Below are positions 20,161-32,547 of a stretch of 64,000 bases of DNA, piece by piece. The stretch is from NCBI RefSeq assembly GCF_016808095.1, contig NC_068974.1, positions 2,914,001-2,978,000 of the forward strand. Reading direction: 5' to 3'. Under the pieces are notes generated by a model. The model ran no database searches and had not been told where the DNA came from. It saw only the letters and a list, made by a program, of their open reading frames with translations. The first letter of the stretch is position 1. Each line of letters begins with the position of its first letter. The stretch comes from Vigna angularis. Lineage: Eukaryota; Streptophyta; Magnoliopsida; Fabales; Fabaceae. The position numbers were made by a program, and so were the translations under genes.

Positions 20161-20176
20161 CGATCATCAATGATCG
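20161..20176 (+). other. Conserved hairpin in the 3' region of the WOX gene, copy 1
   Basis: CGATCA-TCAA-TGATCG lies 68 bp after the stop codon. The second gene has CGATCA-GAAA-TGATCG (39751-39766) at a similar place, so the stem is kept while the loop differs. The surrounding sequence is otherwise poly-T and poorly conserved. Confidence 0.5.
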
Positions 20177-22908
20177 AACCATGAACATCCTTATTTGCTT
20201 TTGTTTTTTCTATTTTCTTTCCTTGTTTTTTTTTACGGTCAGTGGTCGAACTTGGATGAATTCCGTAATATGTATGTTTAATGTTTCCTTTATTATTATG
20301 TGTTTTTTGTTATATTTTTGTTTTTTGATATATAATAAGTTTTGTGCAGACTTTCATCTTACAAAACTCGAGAATACCGGCAGAAGACAAGAACTCCATA
20401 AATATTATTTTTTGTAATTTTCTTTCCTTATTATTTTTTTTGTAATTTGGTTTTTATGTTTCGGCCACCTAAAGGCCTTTATTTGTAGTAATGCAAATTT
20501 AAATGTATATTTTCTTTGTTTTACGTACATGTTCAAAAATATACACAAATTAATTTACACATATTATGCAATCTGGGTTCATGGAACTCTTCTCAAAATT
20601 TTCCTCTGCTTTTACTTGGTCCGAAAGAAAAACAATTAATTTATCATAGAATTTGAAAAAACATCTGAATAATCATGTATAAAATTGTTCAAGATTTTAA
20701 AAATGCTTCAACATTTTTTTGGTAAACAGACATGAACACGAATTTGCCCCTAATCTGGAAAAGCTTATGCGCCCAGAGACTAAAAATTGACCCATATGAA
20801 CTCACATTAAGACAGACGCGGAAATATGCCCCTACACATATTTAACATGACTTGAATGGATGTAAATGGAAAATCAGATTGACACTTAACGACCATGAAA
20901 ATGAATAACACATGTTAATGAGAGCCAAAATAGGCTTAGACAGAGAGAGGTTTAAAAACAAAAATCAGGCTTGACATGGCTGGATTATAACACGGACACG
21001 ATAACGAAAACGATTTGGACAATGTTTAGGCTTAGGCACAGATGATGGGCCGACCATGACAAGGTTAAGGTTAAGACAGGGAGATTAAGACTGACAGTGG
21101 ATTACGATTTGGGCTTCAACAGGATAAACAAGGTTTAAGATAAAAAAACGTTTCTGAACCAGTATGACAAATACATCGGATGACAAAGGAATATGGGGTA
21201 CAAAATGAGAAAATGCCCCTGACACGGTGAACAAACTATAAATTTGATGGACCCTTGAAAGGTGATGATCATTGAGAAAATAATCCAAAAATGGCCCGCA
21301 AGCAAATCTATTAACACATTTTTTTTTCATCAGGGCAACTTATTACACATTTAAACATTTTCTCATGAGTTAAAAAATTTAGAGAACAAACAACCAATCT
21401 ATAATGTGTGCGAACTTTATTGAATTTGTGAAATAACTAAAAATGGATTGAATTACTTTAAAATTTGTTGACAAAATTTCATCTAAATATGCTTCATTTT
21501 CTAAATATTTTTTGAAAACATTTTCTTTGCAAATTTTTCTTTTTATTACATAAATTAGATGCAAAAATCATAATAATCTCCTTGTTCAAAGTAATTTGAA
21601 ATATTTTCTATTATTTTTTTAATATGCCTTTTTTTTTTATTTTTGACCCTAAACTGGATTACAAAAGATGATATAATTTCTAGTAGCAAAGGAATATATT
21701 TTCAATCATTTCAAATTATCATCATTTATTTTCCAGATGGTTTAATGAAAAAAAAAACAAAATTCAGACGCGACTAATTTTCACAAATTATTTTAACAAA
21801 ACTGGAACATTTTTTTTCATTTTTTAATAAAATTAGTACCAAAAGATGATACAATTTTACAAAACAAGTTCGCACATAAACGTAAATCGTGGTTGTTTTA
21901 TTTCTAAATATCTTAAATTACAAGAAAAATTTACAAAATATTGCCCCTATTTTTATTTTTTATTTACTTTGGTGAGAATTGCTTGCGATCATTTACGAAT
22001 AAAGGCCCTTATCTGATGATTCCTCTCTTACGAACGAAAATGGGCGATGGATCAGTGGTCAAACGATGATCTTGAACATTTTCATATCATGAAAGCTGGA
22101 TGAACATTTCAAATCAATGATAAAAATTAAATTGAACGATTGGACCAAAAAATCTTTGTTTTGCCTCAAAAGCATTTTTTTATTTGACAATTTCATTTTT
22201 ATTTTCTTGAGAATTATTCCATGAACTCGATAACAAAATAAATGCAAAACAAAATACATATGAATGAGAACATGTACATTTTTATTGTTCTAATTTTTTA
22301 ATTTTTTTAATTTTTATTTTTTTACATTTTTTATTATGGTACATTTATTTGATGTATACAAAGAAAAGATGAAAAAGAAATGACAAAACGATCTCCCTTT
22401 CGTGTCTTAATCGAAGGATGGTACTTAAAGTTCTAAGACCACATACATGCACTCACCAGGATGGTTTCCTAATTCTTAAATCAAGGTCACCAGAGCTATG
22501 GCTCTTTCCACTGTCTCTCCACAACAGTCAGAGTAATCAACTAGATGTGGAGACACAAATGAAGAGAACAGACTCTAGCTGGAGTTCTCACGATAGCCAG
22601 ACAGGAAGTACATCCCAGAATGACACCGCTACACAACCCCTCTATTTCTATGTTGCGCTCAGACCCGGGTATAGGGCCTCACTCATGATATGCATATTGT
22701 GTGGAGGGAGATTATAATGTAAAACAACAATTGCAAAAATAAATACAGATAAGTAGAAACAATTATTTCAAACATAAATAAAAAGTAAAAGAAACTCACA
22801 TGCAATTATTCCAAATATTAAACATAGATAAAGACAAAGGGAATAAAAACTCAAAGAAAAACCACATCGAATTCGCTCATCTAATTAAATGGCCTGACTC
22901 TCTTCAAT
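20177..22908 (-). other. AT-rich non-coding part of element A (5' leader side)
   Basis: No coding region, RNA gene or repeat array is supported on either strand. The sequence has scattered GCCCC words and poly-A/T runs. It lies between the primer site and the WOX gene. Confidence 0.6.
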
Positions 22909-22926
22909 TCCCCAGTGGAGTCGCCA
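22909..22926 (-). other. Primer binding site of element A, tRNA-Arg type
   Basis: On the minus strand TGGCGACTCCACTGGGGA starts 2 bp after the LTR end. This is the form reported for Ogre elements, primed by tRNA-Arg. Confidence 0.88.
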
Positions 22927-25740
22927 TCTGTCGCAACCGGAATCGCGACGGGATGACGATCCGAAAAAATAACGAAACAAAGGGTTTTGAAAAAGAGATT
23001 GGAGTCGCCACCATAGTTTATTCTGGAAAACTACGGAAAAACCATAAAATGATAAGGCATGGTCTATTAGAACCAGATTCTTGGTTCGGGAGTCGGTTAC
23101 ATGTAGGGAAGGTATTAGCACCCTACAACGCCTGCCCTAAGGCAGTACCTTTAACTAAATACGCAAATATGATGTGGTTTTCAAAATGTTTAACTTTCCC
23201 TTAAAATAAAACTCTAAAGAAACAAACAATATTTTTTTAGCTTTTTGAGCCCGACAAGGATTGACCTTGCTCCTACGTATTCCCATTCAGAATGAGAAAT
23301 CAGGGTTCCGTAGTTCGTTTAGAAAACTGCTTGAGAAGTTTGTTTGGAAATTTGTTTGAAAATTTGTTTTGAAATGATTTGGAATAAATTTGGAATTTTG
23401 GGAAAATGAACCTGACAAGGACTAGCCTTGCTCCTGTGTATCTCCACTTTTGATGGAGAATCAAGGATCACGTAGTTCTGGCAGGGGATATTGTTTGTAG
23501 TTTTGAAAAAGGCATGTTTTTTAGTTTTTGATGATTTTACATGTTTTTGGTATTTTTATTATAATATTTATATGTTTTCCGTAATGAGTACTAGGTTGAT
23601 GCGTACGATCGCACGAGCACTCACACAGCTTGTTCCTTTTATTGTTTTGCGTAATGAGTACTAGGTTGATGCGTACGATCGCACGAGCACTCACATGGCT
23701 TTTTCCTCTTATTGTTTTGCGTAATGAGTACTAGGCTGATGCGTATGATCGCACGAGCACTCACGCAGATTTTTATTTATTTTATATTTGGGCAATAAGT
23801 ACTAGGCTGATGCATACGATCGCACGAGTACTCATACCGATATTTATTACATTAAATGTTTTTTAAAGTTTTATATATTTTTTATTATTTTTTTTTTACA
23901 ATTTTTATAATTTTTATATAAAACGAAACAAACAAATCCACGGAAACAAAGAGAGTTACATGCAATAAAAAGAAAAATAATAAAATAAAAATAAGGCAAA
24001 ACAAAAGCATAGAAAAATAAAACAAGAGAACAAGCCCAACAGGAATAGGGGTACAAAGATGAGAACCAGGTATGCGAAGTGGAATTGAGACTCTTTTGAC
24101 TGGGCCAAAAGGCTCTTCTTCTCCAACTTTGTATCTGCGGGTGTAAGGATGAAATTTGGGGGTGCCATTAAATATTTGCTCGTCAGGCCCAGCTCTCCTT
24201 TTGCAGAAACGGAGGGGCTTAAACCCAAATGGAAGGGGGTGTGCGGGTGAGAACCGGGGGGGGGGTGCGGAAGGAGAAATTGTATTTTTATTTTTATTTG
24301 TAAATATATTATATGTATTTTTTTGTTAAAGTGAAAAATGGATCAAAAGCAAAGGCCCAAGCCTTTTCGTTCCTTGGATCCGGAAACCCTTAGGGGTTCT
24401 TCAATTTTCGTTACCATTTCACTCAACTGAAACCCCAGGATCTCCTTCTGTCTTCCACCTGGCCTCCTCGTCGCCGTTGCCACCGGCGACTGCATCACCG
24501 CTTCTACGAGCAAGCTTCCGCGCCACCACCTCTTCCGCGGCGTCGCTCCCTTTCTCTTCTTTCGTCTCTCTTCGCGCGCGGCCCAGATTTACTGTCGGTA
24601 CACGCGACCAAACCGGAAACCGCCTCGGCTCCACCACCAAACGACCTAGGATGCCACCACTGCCACCGCCAATCGTAACCCTTTCCTATCGGACATCGAC
24701 ATTGAAGTTCTCGAGAGGGAGATGAGGATGGTTCGGCCAAACTGGAAAAGGATTTAAAGGTTCACAGTGACTTAGTCATTTTTGGTTTTTGTGAATTCCT
24801 TCTTGCAGGTTTGGATAAACAAAAATCGATGGCGGGGAGGTATGGTTGATGGGTTGGAGTTGGGTGATGGAATGGGGGTGTTGGTGTTGATGGTGATGAT
24901 ATGGGCTGTGTGTAAGGATGAAGGTGATCAGAGAGGGTTGAACAGATGAAGAAGGGGTGGTAGCAGAGAGGTTAAGATCGAATGATGAGAGTGAGGAATT
25001 GCTTATGGTGGCTGATGATGGTTCGAAGAGGAAGATGAGGGTGATAGGTGTTAGCTGTGAAGTGTATGGACGAAGATGATGGGTGTTTATGGAGGCTGAG
25101 GACGATGATGATGTTGGAGGTGAATATGGATGATGAGCAAAGAAGCCGTGAGGTAAGGTGAAGATGGACGGGATGTGTTCATCACGGGTATTCCCGGGGT
25201 CTTGGAGATGATCACCGGTGAGAGGATCCCCCCCAGGGAGCCAGTGCCCCCTTCTCCTTTAAATTATGCAGAAGATGAAACTGTCGGTAGCTTTGGATTG
25301 GTGGATTGTCTGTCGGTAGCTCTCATTGGAGGATTAGGAGTGTCGGTAGCTGTGATTGGAGGGCTGTAGAAATTATTGGGTAGAGATAATGGGAGGGTTG
25401 GTGAAGTGGGAAACATTAGTGGAAGTTTGTTAAGGTGGTGTCGGAGCACTCATTGTGGGAGGTTGATGATGGTGAGAATCATTACTGGGCCCTGGAGCGA
25501 CGACGGGTGATCGGGACGAGCGGTAGGGGGGAAATTATGGACGAGCAGTAGAAAGGGGAGGAGCATGGACGAGCGGTAAATGGGGTGATTAGGACGAGCG
25601 GTAGAAGAACGGGAGAGAGGGACGAGCGGTAGAAAAGGCAGGAGTGATATGGACGAACGCCTCAACACATTGCCGAACGCTGGACAAAAATAAGCACCAT
25701 TACTACGAATGCTGAAGACAAACGTCATTGAGCCGAACGT

Positions 25741-27301
25741 TGATAATGCTAAATTATACCATATTTTAAGCATCATTTTAGTGGCAAAATCAACTCCTTT
25801 CTTACTTATAACTTGCTTAATCCTCTTGTTTTGCCTTGTTTTCTAAATAATTGTGTTTTTGGCTACTTTGATGTACTTTCAACAATAATCCCTTATTTTG
25901 TAGCTAAAAATGAGCTTGGAAGACTCTCCAACAATGTCTAAGGCTGAACCAACCACTAGAAGCGAGCAGATCTGCAGAAAAAGTGAAAATGATGTAGTAC
26001 TGAAAAGTCAGGCCCAAGCCCCCCCTGGCTGAGGGGCGCCCAAGCGCGACTGCACCAGGGCCAGTTTCTACACAGAAAAGTGACCAGGTGCCAGTTTTGT
26101 GTGCTGGTCAGGCCCAAGCCCCCCCTGGCTAAGGGGCGCCCAAGCGCGACTGCACCAGGGCCAGTTTCTGCACAGAAAAGTGACCAGGTGCCAGTTTTGT
26201 GTGCTGGTCGCGCCCGGGCGTGAAAAAGGGGCGCCCGGGCGTGAGAAATGGGGCGCCCAGGCGTGACTTTTTCCGAGAGGCTCGCGCCCGGGCGCGACTT
26301 TTGTTGATGTGTCAGATCCAGCTTATTTAACCCAGAAACACGAAGGGGTTAGGGCCTTTGGTCATTTGGAGGCACGATTTCACTGAGAGGAGAGCTTGGA
26401 GGACTGCTAGGGTTCGTGGGAACACTCCCTTCTTCCTCTTGGGTTCTTCATCTTCTTCCATGGTCATCTTGTAAGCTTTAGGGCTCTCTATGGAAATGGA
26501 GAGCCAAACCCATCTTGTTGGGATTAGTTGTAGCCTTTGAATTCTTGTGTAATTGTTGAATGATTTGATTATATATATGCCTTTTCTATCAATTGCTAGT
26601 ATTCTTGTTTCCAATCTTAAAGCTTGCATGTAATGGGAACGTTCATGGCTTGATTTTAGGGTTTTATGGATTATGGGAACGTAAGATGAAATCTTGAACT
26701 GAAATAAGAGTCCTTGTGGGTCATTGATTCTAGGAATGGAAGATGATTCACATGTTGTCTTAGATCCCAGCTCTTTAATGCGGGTTTTGCTTGTTAGATT
26801 GCCAAGGAATTGGGGTTTGATAAGGAAAACCTAGGCTCTTTCACCTAAGGAATTAGGGCTAGAGTGTTTTAGTGGATTGACTTTAGTAAATTGATAGAGA
26901 GGAGATAAAATTGGTCATACACAAGAGTGCATTGGTGAAAACTAACCTTAGCAATGTCATTTCATACCATTTCTTGTCTTTTCCATTTCCAAGTGCCTTC
27001 AATACCAAAGTCCAACCTTGTAATTATGTATGAATTTACATTTCTGCACTTGTTCTGTATATTGATGTTATGTTATTGAGTCTATACGAGTTGTTAATCG
27101 CACAATTCTCTAGTATTACGAGTCTCTTGGGAAAACGATACCCGGTCTTACCGGTTTATTACTTGAACGATTCGGTGCACTTGTCGAAATCGAGCCCAAC
27201 AAGTATTTTTTGAGCTAACAAGTTTTTAGCGCTGTTGCCAAGGATTTGGGGATTGAACCCGAGTCCTAGCAACGGCTAACAAGTTAAATTGGGCCTCATC
27301 A
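25741..27301 (+). repeat. 5' LTR of the non-coding Athila-type element
   Basis: At 1561 bp it is 129 bp longer than its partner, mostly because a segment of about 100 bp containing AGGGGCGCCCAAGCGCGAC is present twice (26010-26205). It also contains GCGCCCGGGCG palindromes (26212-26300) and, near its right end, a relic primer site (27227-27244). Confidence 0.9.
27227..27244 (+). other. Relic primer binding site inside the LTR
   Basis: TAGCGCTGTTGCCAAGGA follows CTAACAAGTTTT just as the true site follows its LTR end. It differs from the true site at 27308-27325 at four of 18 positions. The partner LTR has the same relic at 31539-31556. Confidence 0.7.
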
Positions 27302-27307
27302 AGTTTT

Positions 27308-27325
27308 TGGCGCCGTTGCCGGGGA
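27308..27325 (+). other. Primer binding site, tRNA-Asp type
   Basis: TGGCGCCGTTGCCGGGGA lies 6 bp after the LTR end at 27301. Confidence 0.9.
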
Positions 27326-30164
27326 CTCGTGTCAATACTAGACTTTTGTGAGGTTTCTAACTTATGTAGACTTGATTTTGTATATAGAACTAACTCTTTT
27401 GTTGTAAATAGATTTTTAGTTTTACTTGGGCTAATTTGTGGCTTTAGCCTAGTTGTGTCTAAGTGTATGCAGGGGATGTTCATACATGGAGGACTACAGC
27501 CTCAAAAGCATCATGAAGACCCTGAGATTGAAGGAATTATAGGACACAAGGAGACAACTATGTTGAGCACTACAAGCTGCCCAAAATTCTCCCTTCATTG
27601 AAGATGCTCCAAGTGCTAAGTGAAAGATGAAGAAAGGGAGAAGGAAAAGAGAAACACTAGTCATCACCACCCTTTGATGAGAGACAAGGAACTCAAGCCT
27701 AGCAAGCCAAAGTTGATCAAGAGGATTGAGTATTTGAAGATGTCAAGGTAGTGGAAGGGCTAAATAGAAGAATTCAAGCTTTGAGAGTTGATTTGGTGGC
27801 TAGAATGTGATTCAAGAGGAGTTGGTGGAAGGAGCACACCAACATCAAAATCTGCACTTCATTGAGTAATCCGTCAAGCTAATGACGTTAAACAAGCGCT
27901 TTTGGGAGGCAACCCAATTTTCTTACCCTTTTTACTAGTGTTTGTGTGATTTTTGTGTTATTTGCATTAGTAACTTTTGTTTTGCATGTTTGTGTAGTTT
28001 TGCATTGTTGTGATTTTTGAGTTTTGATGTTGTTTTTGTGGTTTGTATAAGTGTATTAGGTTAGTTTTAGCTTGTTTGGTGTGTGAGTGCATTGAATGAA
28101 GGTCTAGAACCAAAAATCACATGGTGAGTGGCCAATTTCGCAGAAATCTGCATTATGCAGAAATCTGACATGGCGCCCAAGCGCCCCCTGCTGAGGGGCG
28201 CCCGGGCGCGAGCTGCACGAGGGCCATCCTGCATCAACCTGACCGAGTGGCGCCCAAGCGCTCCCTGCTGAGGGGCGCCCGAGCGCGACTTGCACCAGTG
28301 GCGCCCAACACCAAAAATTCTGGTTCTGCACTTTTGTTTTTTCTTGATTTATGATGAGTTTCCCATTCTTTTGCACTCTTTAACACACTCCTTTTGATGT
28401 GTTTTTATACCTTTTTGTGTTGTGGTACCTTTGGGAAGCTTAATTCTAAGACTTCCCTCTTTGTTCTTGTACTTTTGTCTTTGTTTGTTTTGGATTTCTC
28501 TGTCTTGTTTCTTTGCTTTCTTGTGCATTTTTCTTTTAGTATGTTTTATGGATTCTTCTCTCCAGTTGTTGAGTATGGGATACTAATTTTGCTTTGAGCT
28601 TTCTTGTTACAGGATAAGATCTTCCTTAAAACTTTACAGGATTTAAAACCACCATTGGCCAACCTTTGAGCCAGGCTAGAGTAGAGCAACCATATGACTT
28701 GAAGATTTTGAAGCTCGTGTAGCATGGCCTGGGGGCCAGGCCCCTACTGATGGGGGAGGTGGAGCAGTTGTGGAGTATAAGCTACTGTGGGAGGAAGATG
28801 TTGCAGATGAAAGTGAAGCTAGTGTCTTACACTGCTGGAGCTGCAAAGAGTCCATTTTAATTCGGTTTTTCAGTTTTAATTTCCAGTTCTTATTTGCTTT
28901 CAGTTTTTTTTTTGTTTTTGGATTTCTTTTTGACTTGCCTAGTGGATAGTTCTTGTGCAATTGGTCTGGTGATTTGAGTGAATCATTAGTTATGCTTGAA
29001 TTGAATACAAATCTGTTGTGCTTGCTCTTTATCCATGAGAATTGTTTTGAAAATCTAATTGGGATTATGTGGTTGAGCCTGTTGAACAGAGATTGTGGTT
29101 GCTTGTATATGTTTAGATAGATGCTTGGTTTTAATTGTGATCAATATTCTTGGCATGATGTTTATCAAATTTTGGAACCTTGAGTAAACCTGTGAGATGT
29201 TGTGCCTCAGAGTTTATTGCTGAATGTTATTACTTTGGAATCACAGTTGATTTTGCCTAAGTTTCTCTATTTGAACTGTTACTTGCATGTTACAAATGAT
29301 CAAGGCCATCTTGTTCTTCCACCTCTTCTACATTTTGAGCCTAAAAGCCAATGTATAACCTTTGAACCTTAAAGAAAACTTTCTCATTCCCGAAACCTTA
29401 AGCCTATTGAAAAATCATTAACCTCCTTACCTTGAGTTGAGATGATCATATATATTAGAGTGAGGAGAATGGTCTAAGTTTGGGGGAGTTCTTCTTGTCA
29501 AAAGGGGAGCATTGAGAAAAATAATAAGTTGAGTTAAAAAGAAAGAAAAAGAAGAAAGAAGAAGAAGAAAAACAAAAACATGAATTCAATGAAAAAGAGT
29601 TGGGAAATAAGTTGAGAGTGGTTTATTCAATTTTGGAGAAAAAGAGGTACTATGTTATATCATGAATTAAATTGTTTGGTCTCTTATCTCAAGGTGCTTT
29701 GTTGTCCAGAAAAACCAAATTTTCTTCTTAGCCCAACCACAATACAAGCTTCAAAAAGTCCTTGTGATGTTACTTGCTTGTTAATGTGTTTGAAATTGTT
29801 GAAACAAAAGGCAAAGTTGATTTATGTAACATTGTGATAGTTGAGAGTTAGACACACATCCTTATACACCATTGTGCTTGAGTGAAACACTTTCCTTGGT
29901 GAGGATTGGTTCCATGCCCTCATTGAAAACAACTTGCCATGTTTGTTGATCTATCATTTGCATCTATCTTGTGATTTTTAATTTGTGAGCACCATGATTG
30001 AAGTTTAGCTTGCTAAGACTATATTGTCTCTTGAATGTGATTTATAAGTTGAGCAAGCACGATTGATTTTGTTTATTTGATTGAAACTATGCTTGAGTTG
30101 CTAGACCATTGTGATTGAATTGTTTGCTAGGAGAAGTACTTTTGCTTGAGGACAAGCAAAGTTG
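27326..30164 (+). other. Internal region of the non-coding Athila-type element
   Basis: No gene is supported. It holds a conserved hairpin TTGGG-AGGCAA-CCCAA (27902-27917), GC-rich GGGGCGCCCGGGCGCGA words (28170-28310) that also occur in the LTR, and AT-rich sequence with a purine-rich stretch at 29530-29580. Confidence 0.75.
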
Positions 30165-30181
30165 TAAGTTTGGGGGTAATT
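30165..30181 (+). other. Polypurine tract
   Basis: AAGTTTGGGGGTAATT lies directly before the 3' LTR of the non-coding Athila-type element. Confidence 0.85.
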
Positions 30182-31613
30182 TGATAATGCTAAATTATAC
30201 CATATTTTAAGCATCATTTTAGTGGCAAAATCAACTCCTTTCTTACTTATAACTTGCTTAATCCTCTTGTTTTGCCTTGTTTTCTAAATAATTGTGTTTT
30301 TGGCTACTTTGATGTACTTTCATCAATAATCCCTTATTTTGTAGCTAAAAATGAGCTTGGAAGACTCTCCAACAATGTCTAAGGCTGAACCAACCACTAG
30401 AAGCGAGCAGATCTGCAGAAAAAGTGAAAATGATGCAGTGCTGAAAAGTCAGGCCCAAGCCCCCCCTAGCTGAGGGGCGCCCAAGCGCGACTGCACCAGG
30501 GCCAGTTTCTGCACAGAAAAGTGACCAGGTGCCACTTTTTTCACGCCCGGGCGTGACTTTTTCCGAGAGGCTCGCGCCCGGGCGCGACTGAGAGGGCGCC
30601 CGGGCGCGACTTTTGCTGATGTGTCAGATCCAGCTTATTTAACCCAGAAACACGAAGGGGTTAGGGTCTTTGGTCATTTGGAGGCACGATTTCACTGAGA
30701 GGAGAGCTTGGAGGACTGCTAGGGTTCGTGGGAACACTCCCTTCTTCCTCTTGGGTTCTTCATCTTCTTCCATGGTCATCTTGTAAGCTTTAGGGCTCTC
30801 CATGGAAATGGAGAGCCAAACCCATCTTGTTGGGATTAGTTGTAGCCTTTGAATTCTTGTGTAATTGTTGAATGATTTGATTATATATATGCCTTTTCTA
30901 TCAATTGCTAGTATTCTTGTTTCCAATCTTAAAGCTTGCATGTAATGGGAACGTTCATGGCTTGATTTTGGGGTTTTATGGATTATGGGAACGTAAGATG
31001 AAATCTTGAACTGAAATAAGAGTCCTTGTGGGTCATTGATTCTAGGAATGGAAGATGATTCACATGTTGTCTTAGATCCCAGCTCTTTAATGCGGGTTTT
31101 GCTTGTTAGATTGCCAAGGAATTGGGGTTTGATAAGGAAAACCTAGGCTCTTTCACCTAAGGAATTAGGGCTAGAGTGTTTTAGTGGATTGACTTTAGTA
31201 AATTGATAGAGAGGAGATAAAATTGGTCATACACAAGAGTGCATTGGTGAAAACTAACCTTAGCAATGTCATTTCATACCATTTCTTGTCTTTTCCATTT
31301 CCAAGTGCCTTCAATACCAAAGTCCAACCTTGTAATTATGTATGAATTTACATTTCTGCACTTGTTCTCTATATTGATGTTATGTTATTGAGTCTATATG
31401 AGTTGTTAATCGCACAATTCTCTAGTATTACGAGTCTCTTGGGAAAACGATACCCGGTCTTACCGGTTTATTACTTGAACGATTCGGTGCACTTGCCGAA
31501 ATCGAGCCTAACAAGTATTTTTTGAGCTAACAAGTTTTTAGCGCTGTTGCCAAGGATTTGGGGATTGAACCCGAGTCCTAGCAACGGCTAACAAGTTAAA
31601 TTGGGCCTCATCA
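30182..31613 (+). repeat. 3' LTR of the non-coding Athila-type element
   Basis: 1432 bp, almost identical to 25741-27301 apart from lacking one copy of the duplicated GC-rich segment and small nearby changes. It has the same relic primer site at 31539-31556. Confidence 0.92.
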
Positions 31614-32448
31614 AACGTTCAAATGAAGAACGAACGTTCATTAAACAATATGACCGAACGATCACTAACACATAACATGACCGAACGTTCACTAACACAA
31701 AACATATAAAAACCGAACGTTCACTAAGAATAATCATGACCGAACGCTATTTGCTGAACACCACAATGGGCCGAACGTCCAAAACTGAACGCTGAAGACA
31801 TATATCATTGAGCCCGAACGTTCATCAAATCATTATGACCGAACGGTTGAAGATGAGGACGAACGTCCTAAAGAACCGAAATGCCGAACGGTTGAACAGT
31901 GCAAAGGACGAACGTCCTAAAGGACCGGGACGAACGTCTGTGATATTAATCAATAAAGAACGAACGTTTGCATGCAGAGGGAAGGAACCGATCGTCAAAA
32001 AGATTTGGAGCAGAGAAACGAACGCGTACGAAAGGCAGAGGACGAACAGTCGCATGAGGGCGAGGACGAACGGTCACATAAAGGCGAGGACGAACATTCG
32101 CACTAGGCATAGGACAAGCGCTCATGGTGCAGGACGAACGCTTAACAACATATGACCGAACGTTCAACAAACATCAAGACCGAACGTTCGATAACATATA
32201 ACATAAGACCGAACGTTCAACGCATCAAGAACGAACGTTCAACACATCAAGGGCGAACGTTCAACACATCAAGGCCGAACGTTCGCGAGACTGATTGGCT
32301 GTTTTTTTTTTATTTTTTCATTTTTATTTATATATTATTATTTTTTATCTTTTTTTTTAATTTTTATTATTTGTTTTTTTTACTTTTTTTTTTGTATTTG
32401 ACACTCATCTATTGGTCAATCCGGACGAAATTGGGTGTTGACAACCAC

Positions 32449-32547
32449 GTTAGCTAGCCACATGGTGTACGTGACTTCCTAAACAAAACCAGCTTTCTTT
32501 AGCTTCCCTACTTCCTCCTCCACAGCTTGTCGTTTCTCCTCGCCCAT
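32449..32547 (-). pseudogene. Host Ty3/gypsy pol, middle segment
   Basis: This 99-bp remnant of the host element sits between element A (with its ACCAC duplication) and element B. On the minus strand it reads GEEKRQAVEEEVGKLKKAGF, then a stop codon (plus 32479-32481), then TMWLANVV, continuing into MVKKASGKW at 889. It joins upstream to 54722-54823. The stop replaces a codon usually for Arg in this family, so the host pol was already or later inactivated. Confidence 0.88.

Larger units (their letters stand above)
13458..22928 (-). other. Internal region of element A
   Basis: The 9.47 kb between the LTRs has no retroelement protein domain on either strand. In plus-strand order it holds a short repeat and a 55-bp tandem array (13617-14330), AT-rich spacer with a direct repeat of about 140 bp (15028-15170 and 15307-15458), a 25-bp-type array (16575-17060), a diverged array of TGGGCC-bearing units (17400-18550), the WOX-type gene (18670-20180) and AT-rich leader DNA (20177-22908) in which I see no gene. 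Confidence 0.85.
25741..31613 (+). mobile_element. Non-coding Athila-type element (LARD-like)
   Basis: LTRs are 25741-27301 and 30182-31613 (TGATAATGC...GCCTCATCA), with target duplication AACGT at 25736-25740 and 31614-31618. The primer site is at 27308-27325 and a purine tract AAGTTTGGGGGTAATT precedes the right LTR, so the orientation is plus. The 2.9-kb internal region codes for no recognisable protein, so the element must use enzymes of a relative. It keeps the GACGTTAAACAAGCG motif and hairpin (27873-27917) found after the coding region of the element at 4215-13139. Confidence 0.92.
895..32443 (-). mobile_element. Element A: non-autonomous Ogre-type LTR retrotransposon carrying a WOX homeobox gene
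   Basis: The element is bounded by LTRs 895-13457 and 22929-32443, both starting TGTCGCAACC and ending GTGTTGACA on the plus strand. A 5-bp target duplication ACCAC (890-894 and 32444-32448) lies in a host pol gene. The orientation is minus: a primer site of the tRNA-Arg type used by Ogre elements sits beside the right LTR and a purine tract beside the left one. After removing nested insertions each LTR is about 3.63 kb. The 9.5-kb internal region has no gag, protease, RT or integrase, so the element must depend on others. It holds tandem repeats and, in antisense, a spliced WOX-type gene at 19553-20093. Confidence 0.9.
22929..32443 (-). repeat. 5' LTR of element A, interrupted
   Basis: This is the 5' LTR in element orientation, matching 895-13457. 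It is split by a non-coding Athila-type element (25741-31613, duplication AACGT); net length about 3637 bp. The hairpin repeat array is at 23585-23836, the GC-rich stretch at 24365-24735, GGACGAGCGGTAG repeats at 25515-25635 and the GAACGTTC array at 31614-32290. Confidence 0.9.

Noticed and set aside
22909..22926. A tRNA gene at the primer binding sites
   Set aside because: Only the 18 bases complementary to a tRNA 3' end are present; there is no cloverleaf.
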